DNA from: Ophioderma brevispina | Lineage: Eukaryota; Echinodermata; Ophiuroidea; Amphilepidida; Ophiodermatidae | Assembly (NCBI GenBank): GCA_023653785.1 | Contig: JAMKCH010002883.1 | Coordinates: 18,501-82,500 of the forward strand | Direction of reading: 5' to 3' | Length of the DNA: 64,000 bases | In this document: piece by piece, positions 11,025-21,304 of the stretch | Position numbering within the stretch: the first letter of the stretch is position 1 | Layout: each line of letters starts with the position of its first letter | The notes under the pieces: model-generated | What the model saw: only the letters and a program-made list of their open reading frames with translations | What the model was told of the DNA's origin: nothing | Databases searched by the model: none | Program-made: the position numbers and the translations under genes

Positions 11025-12058
11025 TGGCATTGCCCATTTGGTGTCCCCAGGACGAAAGATCCGGGATGACCAGTATTATGAACTTGACAAGCTTGACGTC
11101 AGGGAAGATTTTGAGTAGCTAAAGGTAGAGACCTCCATGTCAGACTGTATCATATAGGCAGCAGATAGATCAATAAAGACTGCTCCAAACTTCTGCTTCT
11201 TCTTGACGGCTGTCTCGATATCATTGGCAAATCTTGCTATCTGATCTGTTGTTGATTTACCTCTTTGAAAGTCAATTTGGGTGAGGGGTAGATTTGCCTT
11301 GACCGTATCATTGATCCTACTGAGGACCAGTCTACCAAGCAGCTTATACGTGTGAGATAGCAGCGAGATGAGTCTGTAACTCTTGGGCTCGCTTGCTGGT
11401 TTCTTGGGTTTCAGGATTACACTGACCTTTGAAGTCATCCATCTTGAGGGAATTGCTGATGATCCCATAGAAGTAGAGAGACAGAATTGGAGCCATCGCA
11501 CAGCTTCAGGTGCCATATGCTTTCAGAATTCTGTATGGATGCTGTCATTGCCAGGAGCTTTCCCATTCTTGAAAACTTTGATTGCTTCGGTGATCTCATC
11601 ATAGGCGAATGGTTAAGACATGGGACTTGACGGTGGAGAGGTTTGAAGAAGTTTTTAAATCTCTTTGTTAACAGCACGAGCGCTGGTTTTGCCTGTGGGG
11701 TGTGGTCTTACCACTTTCTGATACGATACAATTTGCAGAGACAGGACACTGCTTAACTTGACAGCTACGACCAGTGAGCTTGTTGACGGTGTTCCAGGCC
11801 TTGCAGCTTAAGTAGTATACAGTTGATATTGGATATCTCCCCCTCATCACATTCCTTGTCCCAACAGGGGGTGTAGGGGTTCTGCCTCTTGTAATGGAAT
11901 GTTTAGCTGTTTGGTGGAGCATAGAGCAGAAGTCAGAATACGTGTCGTTGATGTTAGAAGACTGAAGAAGCTAATGAGTTGTTTGAACTTTGGCCACTTG
12001 GCATCTCTTTTTGTAAAGGCCGGAGAGTGACCTTGATGTGAGTGGCAGATTTAAGAGT
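11025..12058 (-). pseudogene. Non-LTR retrotransposon remnant: linker and N-terminal RT
   Basis: Minus-strand frames, shifted relative to one another, read from high to low coordinates. First comes a linker with LHQTAKHSITRG and KAWNTVNKLTG. The start of the RT follows, with VSVILKPKKPASEPKSYR, ISLLSHTYKLLGRLV, DFQRGKSTTDQIARF and GAVFIDLSAAY, where the D is the first catalytic palm aspartate. These are RT blocks 1 to 4 of an APE-type (jockey-like) element. The continuation (YVLAPS...YADD) lies beyond the inserted TIR element. At least two frameshifts and a small TATAGG insertion at about 11154 mark it as inactive. Confidence 0.85.
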
Positions 12059-12753
12059 CAGCAGTGTCAGCAGCTGCTGACAGGGTCCCCTAAAATATTG
12101 CTCTCTGGGGCCCCCACCAAAAAAAAAAAATTAAAAAATAGAAAAGGAAAAAAAAAAATCACGGGCGCAGTGTTTTTCCCTTCATGATTTATATGGGGCC
12201 TATAGTGTCCTTTCCCATCATCAACATGCCCGTGTTGGACACTGGGCCCCACACCACATAATGTCCCACTGTTATCAAATAGGAACCATTCACAAACACT
12301 TGTAACTAGGGGCCCTGAAATTCTTTGACCATTCAAAGGTGGGGCCACAGCCATGAAAACAATCTGAATGTTGCTTGTGAAAATGGGGCCTATATGATTT
12401 TCTGTGGGGTTGAGTATTACCCTTATAAAAGGGTGCTCTGATTTGTTGAGATCCAAAAAGGGCGGCCCTGAATATTCAGATTTATTCACCCCAAAAAGGT
12501 GTTTGCAAACGCTCCCTTAACAATTTGCATTGGCGTCCTTGAGGTAAAAACACAACTACACACATATCGTTTTCGATAGTCAATAGCAGCGTGACCATAA
12601 CGATCAAAACTTTGCATCAAAATTTCTTCACTTTTGATGAGGGAACATCCCCCCTCAGACACCCCCATGTCGCACTAAAGCAGCTTAAACCACGACATTA
12701 AAGGGCCCCACCTTGAGCTGCTGACAAGGCCCTTTTCTTTAAATCCACCGCTG
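12059..12753 (-). mobile_element. ~0.7-kb repeat inserted in the retrotransposon
   Basis: A CAGCAGTG start and a CCACCGCTG end bracket a block rich in GGGGCC/GGCCCC that interrupts the retrotransposon between its endonuclease remnant and its linker. The interior has A-rich tracts at 12119-12158 and no recognisable protein. The CAGCRGTG ends resemble hAT tips, but no 8-bp target duplication is visible. The block is repeated at about 20609-21304. Confidence 0.45.
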
Positions 12754-12960
12754 CTTGATGTCACCGATAACCAAGATAGGACAGTGTCCTGATCTGGTGA
12801 ATCTAGGAATGATCTTTCTGGAGCAGCGGGATTGGATGTCCTCGGTGACTGTTGACAGGTCGGGAGAGGTAAACGCCCAATGAGTGCTTGGGTAGAAGGC
12901 AGGTGGACCCTTACTATCAAACTGCAGTTGGCGGTGTTAGAATAATCATTCTCCACCAGA
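12754..12960 (-). pseudogene. Non-LTR retrotransposon remnant: endonuclease-region fragment
   Basis: A minus-strand frame reads FDSKGPPAFYPSTHW and ends near ILVIGDIK. Its position upstream of the RT and the ...GD ending suggest the APE endonuclease region, where a similar GD precedes an Asn in intact elements. It is short and decayed, and the assignment rests mainly on position. Confidence 0.45.
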
Positions 12961-13152
12961 ACATAACATTTTTATCAACATATTATGTGCAGTGTCTACT
13001 TTTCAGCCACACGGGTGTATACAAATTAAGGCACACGGCTTACACAAGAGATATTCAGTAGAAAACTAGATTAATATGGAATATAAATTTAAAGTCATCA
13101 AAAGTTAGTTGTGTGTCACAAAGTTTGATCAAATAAAGGTAAAACTGTAGAA

Positions 13153-13500
13153 TTGACAGCCAAATGGGTTTTATACAACATGTGAAGTATAATACACTTA
13201 TGAAATGTAAATGTATGTACTGCAAAGCTATCTATATCGTAGAAGAAATACAGCAAAAGTTAATAAAAGTCTGAAAATTGGCGGCCATTTTGAATTTATG
13301 CAAATTAGTTATGCTTCCACCAATCAGGTTACGTATTTCTATATAACGTATGAAGCATAATATACTTATTTAGTGTAAACATATTCATTTTAAGGGATGC
13401 AACAGTAATTTAGGACTAGCTATACAACAAAATGAATGTAAAAACATATGAATTGGCGGCCATTTTGGATTATGCAAATTAGGTGTACTTCCACCACTTG
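13153..13500 (+). repeat. Imperfect tandem repeat, two units of ~150-180 bp
   Basis: Each unit runs from GAAGYATAATAYACTTAT to ATTGGCGGCCATTTTG followed by ATGCAAATTAG. The units are diverged in the middle. The same pair is present in copy 2 at about 21710-22040. Confidence 0.65.
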
Positions 13501-14323
13501 GATTTTTCTGGACTTTTAGTATGTCATTCTGGGGACCTTATAGAAATGCATTGTGATGAAAAAAAAATCTATTGCAATTTTCTCCAAGTCATATCATATA
13601 TTTCCCAGCCTAATAACTTATAGCTACTTGTTACTGGCTGGCTGCTGGCCCTGAGTCTTTCCAGTGAGCACTATTTATCTCACAGCTAAATTTACCAATA
13701 TTTCTTATAATAATCATACACCATCATCATACATAAACATAACCTTGCACTGATCAATTGGAATTCACATAAATGACATCATCTGCATTGCACTATCTTA
13801 CATAATAACATCATGGGAAACTCCCAAATTTTGCAATCTGTTTTGATCTCAATGCATAACCACTTTGAACGCCTTTTCTAAATTTAGCCTTTTGGGGAAT
13901 TCCATTTCTTCTCTTGCACAATCTAGCTAGTAAATAACATCTGGTCTGATCTCAATATAGCACAAGGGGAATTCCATAATAAACAAGTACTTTTTCCCGT
14001 GAGAAATAAAATAATATTTTAATCACAAAATGGAGGCTAATATAACATCACTCACGCCTGATGCTTGGTGCACAGCACTGATCTCAGAGATGAGTGGTGC
14101 ACAGTGATAAAAACAACAAAAACCTTTTTTTTTTTTTAAAAATTTATTGTGTCGAGCATTACATGGTTAGTCAAAACATTAACCAGTTAGGCCTATAGTT
14201 TTATTGAACATATATGGTTATACAGGACCCTGGCTCATTAGTTAACTTCCCGTTCAAGAAATACAAATATCTTTGTAGCACATGACATATTTTGAAAATT
14301 TCGTTATTTGTTTTTTAATTTTG

Positions 14324-14337
14324 TGACCTTTGACCCC
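14324..14337 (-). promoter_or_regulatory. DR1-type nuclear-receptor motif
   Basis: TGACCTTTGACCCC is, on the minus strand, two AGGTCA-like half-sites spaced by one base (DR1), the arrangement bound by RXR heterodimers and HNF4-type receptors. Two more AGGTCA copies follow at about 14406-14425. No gene is adjacent, so function is unproven. Confidence 0.35.
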
Positions 14338-15940
14338 AAACAAAGCATACTCTATGTACACCCGATGTCTTAACTATTGCTCTGTCTGTGTGAATTTGGT
14401 CACCAGAGGTCAAGAATCAGAGGTCAAGAGAAAAGAAAGAAACAGCAAAACAATAAGTTAGGCGAAATGCCTAACTTTAATACTGGAATTTAGCCAAAAG
14501 AACACTAAGCAATAGACTTAGATTAGATATAATAATTATAATAATATAATAACAACAACAACTATAATACTAGCTAGAATTTCCCGGTTCTCGGCTTTTG
14601 CGCTCACTATATTCAAAGAATATAAGCTGTGGAGCACTGGATCAGAAGAAATATACAAATGAGCTCATTAATATGCATACCATCAACAGTTTGCATGAGT
14701 AAACATTGTGTTGTTACGACGTCTCGTGGGCGACAAGTCAGTAGACCGTATTCAATATGACGTCAGCCACCAGACATGTTGGTGGACAAGATGCATACAT
14801 TCCAGGACTACAATATATTAAGCTGTCAATCGATCCATGTTTAGCGATTGCACAGGGATCATTGACAGTGAATGTATTGAAGTACTGGAATGCGTCTATC
14901 TTATCCACCAACATGGCTGGCTATTGAATACGGTCTATAAACACAAACAAATGAGCCTTGTGCACAAATGATCTGAATTATAACAACACGTTTTAATGTG
15001 ATTTTAATCAGATTGATTGGTTCAAGAATTTGGAATGTCCAAAACACAATTGCAATTCAATATTGATAAACTCAGTGTTAAGATCTTACAGTCTTACATA
15101 CAAGTCCACTCAGATGTGACGACTTATGTCTGCAATTAAAAGAAGCGTTGCAGTTCAAAGATGACTTGTCCTCACAGCGAAGACTCCAAAATGACAGCAT
15201 ATAAATCCACGGGAAATAAACTCCATGTGAATCTTCTCAGTCCTCAGGATAACTTTGTCCAGCAGTTCAAGACGATAGGGTTGTCCCTTGGCGACACTAA
15301 TATTCCACAGTATATCAGTCCAGGATATAATCACCACGATTTCCATATGTCGCAAATGTCCACTTTCAGGACCACAATTTGGAATCCTATTTTGATTCCC
15401 AGTACTTTTGGTTTCAAAGACGACGGCAGGATAATCATAGCTTTTCGCTCACGTGAACATCAAACATATAATCATCCTGACACTAAGTACTGCACCAATG
15501 TACCCTTTTTTGGAGATTTTAATTAAACTACTGGCCAAGAGTCTTTCCAGTGAGCACTATTTATAATCTTACAGCTAGATTCCAAATATCTCTAATAATA
15601 ATCATTACAGTATCATGCATAAACATATGCCTAACTCGGTCCAATTGGAACTCACATAAATGACATCTGCATTGCATCATTTTACATAAACGACATCATG
15701 GGAAACTACCTAATTTTGCAATCTGTTTTGCAAATATACAGCAGATGGAAAATCCCCGGCTAACTTATAGTAGCTCAATCTCTCACTTGTTGTAAACAAC
15801 ACCTGCATGATCTCAATATAGCACTAGAGGACTTCCATTTTCTCTTCCCTAATAAACAAAGTACTTTTCCCGCGAGAAATCTTTTCTCAAATAAAATAGA
15901 GAAATAAAATAATATTTTAATCACAAAAAGGGGGATACTA

Positions 15941-16300
15941 TAACAGTGTTCACCACTACCCATGCACATACTAAATGTCATCAAAATTGGACTTTGTGTT
16001 CTGGTCAAGGGCCACATTTTTTGCTATTAGGCCAATCAAAACAAATATTCAAATGACCTCATTAATATGCATAATATCTCATCAACAGTTTGCATGAGTA
16101 GTACTTGTGTCCACCACTACGCACATAACAATTTGTCATCAAAATTGGACTTTGCGTTCTGGTCAAGGTTCACTTTTTTGATATTAACCAATCAAAATGG
16201 ATGCAAATTAGCTCATTAATATGCATATATACCATCAACAATTTGCATTAGTAATACTTGTGTACACCACTACCCACATACCAAGTTTGACAAAATTGGG
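15941..16300 (+). repeat. Tandem repeat, ~160-bp unit, two and a quarter copies
   Basis: Units start CACCACTACCCACAT (and variants) and contain CATCAAAATTGGACTTTG, TTCTGGTCAAGG, CTCATTAATATGCAT and ATCAACARTTTGCAT. The repeated ATTAATATGCAT/TTTGCAT blocks look like POU-octamer sites, but this may be chance. The array recurs in copy 2 (about 24505-24860). Confidence 0.75.
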
Positions 16301-16389
16301 GCTCACTTTTTTTTGGTAAAATTGTTGACGAGGGACATACATCATACAGCTTACAACCGAACGCTAAGAGTGCCTCCAGCTAGAGGTGG

Positions 16390-16490
16390 CGGCCCACAAT
16401 AATAATAATAATAATAGTAATAATAATGGCGCCTAATAATAACAATCATAATAATAATAATAATATTGATAATAATAATAACAACAACAT
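16390..16490 (+). repeat. (AAT)n microsatellite
   Basis: Two interrupted AAT runs are separated by GGCGCCTAATAATAAC. The array follows GAGGTGGCGGCCCACA and could be the tail of an old retroelement. It recurs at about 24955-25045. Confidence 0.8.
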
Positions 16491-17519
16491 CCCACCGTAA
16501 ATCCTCCATGTTCAACCCGAGGCCGCGCATTTGCTTCTTCTTGTATCCGATGTTTAAATAACCATTTCAGCATGTTGAACTTGGACGTTCGTTCCTTGCC
16601 CGGAACCATCTCCTCTAATCATCGTCTTGATGTGGTAGATAAGATCCAAAATATACCTCCAGTAGTATTAGAAAACCAAACGGCAGTTCTGAAGTCGGTA
16701 TACTCGGTTCCTTGTATCTTGGTTCGAAAAGTATTGAGTTACAAAAGACGAAGGCTCCAACAGTGCGAGAAGTAAAGATTGGAATCAGGAATTTGATAAG
16801 ATAACGATCCTTCTGCAAGATCGGCTTCTATTCCCTCATGCTACCGCATACACTTAAAACAGGAACCGAGAGATATACTCGAAGTAAGGCAACTTGACTG
16901 AAAAACTATAGTGGATAATTTGATATTAGGGTATACGGTCCAGTGTATCCACCCATTGGTTCCACTTGTAAATCGAGTTGATTTGATTTCAACCAGTTTA
17001 CTTGGTAATTGGAATACCTCGTCGGGAAATATGGACGCCGACAGTTGGTTCAAGTGAGTAGCGCTGTCATTTGCAGTGTATCACAGTCGGAGTCAATTCA
17101 ACTAATTCAGTTGGTTTGCCCAAGGACGAATGCTCTTCAAATGTCACTGCCCTTGCACAATTAAAGCAAATACGAGTTCACAGACAATTGGGGCATATTT
17201 TCATAGCTTCACTCAATTTTCTTTAACGATGATATGAGGGTCAAGTAATTCATGACTTGAGCGGACAAGCGAATACGGTATAAATGAAAAGCTTTGAGAT
17301 AGTCAACAAATTGCATTTTTAAATTTGTTCATGATGCATGAAATTTTGATGATTTATCATACAGGTTGTCATTTTCTTTGGAAGGGATTCCAAATATCAC
17401 GATGGTCTGGGTGTGTTTTTGTGACCTTCCCTTTATGATAAAAGCCTAATTTGATTACTTCGCATCTCTGTATGTTGACAAATAAAGGCAAAGAAAAATT
17501 TGAATTTTAGATGCGCTCT
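16491..17519. other. Non-coding part of the duplicated segment
   Basis: Short open frames at 16572-16775 and 16841-17053 show no domain. No repeat or RNA was recognised. Confidence 0.4.
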
Positions 17520-17529
17520 GTTTTCCTTT

Positions 17530-17690
17530 TTTATTTTAAAGGTAATTTTGAAGCCTGGAAACTGATTTTTGCGAATGTTGTGTCTTCAGAACTGAAGTTT
17601 TAATTTTACTCAATTGGGAGGCCCGGAAACTGATTTTTGCAAATGTTGTGTCTTATGAACTGAAATTTTATTTTGACTAAATTGGGAATT
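17530..17690 (+). repeat. Two-unit tandem repeat of ~80 bp
   Basis: GGAAACTGATTTTTGC, then AATGTTGTGTCTT and GAACTGAARTTTTA occur twice, at about 17558-17615 and 17626-17680. In the allele at 26997-28050 only one unit is present, so the unit number varies. Confidence 0.75.
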
Positions 17691-17699
17691 GAAATTTTT

Positions 17700-18860
17700 G
17701 CGAAATAATAGGTTGTAAACCTGAAAAAAAAACACCAAATTTGGCTAAGAAGTTAAACGTTTGGGATCTTTTTACTCCAAAGTGGGGTCTTAATAACTGA
17801 AGCGTGTTGGAACTTGGGGTTTGGGGTTTGAAAAACCGCATAAGAGATGTGAAAATGAGGAAGTGCTTGAGCATCTGCACCTACTGAATTTAAGGAAAAT
17901 TTCCCCTCACCCTGACATTATCCCTCCTTTTCTGGCGGCTGCTAAGAAAGTGACACGATAGAAATTAGAACGACATTGAAGGATCTCGTCCAGCTATAAG
18001 AGTCCACCACATGATCTTTGCACTGTCTGTTTGTCGCAAAAATAAGCATCTATTTCCCATCCAATCCAATTCTAATTGATCAAGCGAAAGCAGAAATGAC
18101 GTACAAATAAGACCAATTATTTCCATTCATTGATCCGAGATGTCTGCTTCGGAGACTTCCAAGAAGTCTAATCCGAGAAGTCTATTTCACTGTCGGTACT
18201 CTAATAATTGAGAACATGGCGATTTGGTAATTCAGAAAACTCCTTGCATTAAAGAATCATCCTTTTGAGAAAATGTGCGAACCAATATATATCCATGGGA
18301 AACGGTACAATATGACACTGTGACCTGCATTGATGTAGCAATATGACTCTTGTATTGATGACTAAGAGTGCCATGCATATCCAAATTACTGACCACCAAC
18401 ATGCAGGCAGCTAAAAGCTCGACAGGTAGATACAACAGAGTTGGTCATTAGCCACATTCTCGTTGCCATTTTGTCGGTTACATTAACCTGCGACCCAGTA
18501 AAATGTTCGCTGTAAGAATTTTTGATACTCGCATGCAAAAAAAGTTTACATTCATCATACTACTGGATAGAGCCTGCTGATCGAGCAAGTGATTGTAAGT
18601 AGTCAGTGTGTTGTATGTGTGTGAGAATGAGTGAGAACAAGTGAGATATCGAGGGTTTAGGGCAAAAAAAGCACCATCTGCAAAAGCTGCCGGGTGTTAG
18701 ATTTAGCAGGTATAACACTTAATAAGAACACAACTGACAAATGGCAGCTATTGCATATGGGAGCCTTCTTGCAGTAAACATTGACGTAATCATCTCTGGG
18801 TTGCAGGTATATGGCTTATTAATGAAGCAAAATGTTTGCACGGATTGGACTCATTTCGAA
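17700..18860. other. Non-coding end of duplication copy 1
   Basis: No gene is seen. The patch 17855-18075 differs from both other copies of this sequence by many scattered small indels while those two agree. That is more like a low-quality consensus than biological divergence. Confidence 0.5.
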
Positions 18861-19573
18861 AAAAATTAATATTTATACGCTGACCGTTATTATATTTTCC
18901 GTAATATTACGTTCTTTTGTAACTTACTTGTTTTTAATGTAAGAATACGAACTATGAAAATGTTTTACCTATAAAATGTGTTAAATAACGTCGTAAGTAA
19001 CGTCATTAAAAATGCACAATCTATATATTTAATTTTAGCGTCTGATATCAGTAAAGTCATGTAGTGTAGTGGATAAGGTTTAGGACTTGTAATCTTAAGG
19101 CCTGGTTCGAATCTATGTAAGGTACATGTATTAAGTTTATTCATATGATGATTAAGTAATTGATGACATTAGAATGTGTACATTACCATATAAAACAAAG
19201 CGTATAAACCTGTTTAAATCTTTATTTCTTCACGTTTTCCCTTTGTTTATTGCCTTTTTTTCTCAAAATTGTTTGCCTGAAATATAACTTTTTTACAACC
19301 ATGTGGTAACGTAAATACAATGTTTGTAGCCTAAGATGCCATAGCTTCAACGTGAAAATTTTATCAGAGGATTGTAATAACGTTTTAATTCTTAATATTG
19401 TTTAAACAAGTCAAAAACCAACAATAACGTTGAAGCTGAGATTTTACGCCGTTATTTTACGTTCCCTGCAATAGTTTCGTATTTTTACGGCTCCAGTTAT
19501 TTTACGTTCTGCATGTAGTGAGTCCCAGCTGCCAGTCAAATGCCTGTTTTTTACAAGTTTATTTTTAACAGTG
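18861..19573. mobile_element. 5'-truncated copy of the CACTGTT TIR element
   Basis: Repeats 10311-11022, ending TTTTTAACAGTG before TA. The left TIR is absent because the duplication starts inside the element. It includes the tRNA-like segment at 19054-19127. Confidence 0.8.
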
Positions 19574-20608
19574 TATGGCATTGCCCATTTGGTGTCCCCA
19601 GGACGAAAGATCCGGGATGACCAGTATTATGAACTTGACAAGCTTGACGTCAGGGAAGATTTTGAGTAGCTAAAGGTAGAGACCTCCATGTCAGACTGTA
19701 TCATAGGCAGCAGATAGATCAATAAAGACTGCTCCAAACTTCTGCTTCTTCTTGAAGGCTGTCTCGATATCATTGGCAAATCTTGCTATCTGATCTGTTG
19801 TTGATTTACCTCTTTGAAAGTCAATTTGGGTGAGGGGTAGATTTGCCTTGACCGTATCATTGATCCTACTGAGGACCAGTCTACCAAGCAGCTTATACGT
19901 GTGAGATAGCAGCGAGATGAGTCTGTAACTCTTGGGCTCGCTTGCTGGTTTCTTGGGTTTCAGGATTACACTGACCTTTGAAGTCATCCATCTTGAGGGA
20001 ATTGCTGATGATCCCATAGAAGTAGAGAGACAGAATTGGAGCCATCGCACAGCTTCAGGTGCCATATGCTTTCAGAATTCTGTATGGATGCTGTCATTGC
20101 CAGGAGCTTTCCCATTCTTGAAAACTTTGATTGCTTCGGTGATCTCATCATAGGCGAATGGTTAAGACATGGGACTTGACGGTGGAGAGGTTTGAAGAAG
20201 TTTTTAAATCTCTTTGTTAACAGCACGAGCGCTGGTTTTGCCTGTGGGGTGTGGTCTTACCACTTTCTGATACGATACAATTTGCAGAGACAGGACACTG
20301 CTTAACTTGACAGCTACGACCAGTGAGCTTGTTGACGGTGTTCCAGGCCTTGCAGCTTAAGTAGTATACAGTTGATATTGGATATCTCCCCCTCGTCACA
20401 TTCCTTGTCCCAACAGGGGGTGTAGGGGTTCTGCCTCTTGTAATGGAATGTTTAGCTGTTTGGTGGAGCATAGAGCAGAAGTCAGAATACGTGTCGTTGA
20501 TGTTAGAAGACTGAAGAAGCTAATGAGTTGTTTGAACTTTGGCCACTTGGCATCTCTTTTTGTAAAGGCCGGAGAGTGACCTTGATGTGAGTGGCAGATT
20601 TAAGAGTC
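19574..20608 (-). pseudogene. Second copy of the retrotransposon N-terminal RT
   Basis: Repeats 11025-12058 and encodes the same RT blocks (KPKKPASEPKSYR, GKSTTDQIARF, FIDLSAAYDTV). Here the AAY is followed by DTV, as in intact RTs, because the two-base insertion seen at about 11154 in copy 1 is absent. The C-terminal RT is not present on this side, as the duplication began downstream of it. Frameshifts in the linker are shared with copy 1, so decay preceded the duplication. Confidence 0.85.
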
Positions 20609-21304
20609 AGCAGTGTCAGCAGCTGCTGACAGGGTCCCCTAAAATATTGCTCTCTGGGGCCCCCACCAAAAAAAAAAATTAAAAAATAGAAAAGGGGAAA
20701 AAAAAAAATCACGGGCGCAGTGTTTTTCCCTTCATGATTTATATGGGGCCTATAGTGTCCTTTCCCGTCATCAACATGCCCGTGTTGGACACTGGGCCCC
20801 ACACCACATAATGTCCCACTGTTATCAAATAGGAACCATTCACAAACACTTGTAACTAGGGGCCCTGAAATTCTTTGACCATTCAAAGGTGGGGCCACAG
20901 CCATGAAAACAATCTGAATGTTGCTTGTGAAAATGGGGCCTATATGATTTTCTGTGGGGTTGAGTATTACCCTTATAAAAGGGTGCTCTGATTTGTTGAG
21001 ATCCAAAAAGGGCGGCCCTGAATATTCAGATTTATTCACCCCAAAAAGGTGTTTGCAAACGCTCCCTTAACAATTTGCATTGGCGTCCTTGAGGTAAAAA
21101 CACAACTACACACATATCGTTTTCGATAGTCAATAGCAGCGTGACCATAACGATCAAAACTTTGCATCAAAATTTCTTCACTTTTGATGAGGGAACATCC
21201 CCCCTCAGACACCCCCATGTCGCACTAAAGCAGCTTAAACCACGACATTAAAGGGCCCCACCTTGAGCTGCTGACAAGGCCCTTTTCTTTAAATCCACCG
21301 CTGC
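20609..21304 (-). mobile_element. Copy 2 of the GGGGCC-rich insert in the retrotransposon
   Basis: Same CAGCAGTG...CCACCGCTG block as 12059-12753, with small changes in its A tracts. An open frame of 178 codons across it (20503-21039) is a product of those A-tract indels. Confidence 0.45.

Larger units (their letters stand above)
12961..14714. other. Non-coding part of the duplicated segment
   Basis: Contains an imperfect two-unit tandem repeat (13153-13500), a nuclear-receptor-type DR1 motif (14324-14337) and AT-rich filler. No gene was recognised. Confidence 0.5.
10311..18860 (+). repeat. Tandem duplication, copy 1 (8.55 kb)
   Basis: The run starting AAAAATTAATATTTATACGC here restarts at 18861, exactly 8550 bases later, and both runs end in GGACTCATTTCGAA. 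By eye I count about ten small differences in the first 2.6 kb, so the copies are nearly identical there. They differ more in a few patches (13850-13870, 14100-14150, 17855-18075). The copy carries the truncated TIR element, half of a retrotransposon and several kilobases of non-coding DNA. It may be a real recent tandem duplication or an assembly duplication. Confidence 0.9.

Noticed and set aside
15161..15526. 121-codon plus-strand frame
   Set aside because: In the duplicate at 23718 the frame is broken by small indels, and the sequence also occurs as a diverged dispersed repeat near 8870. Not constrained as protein.
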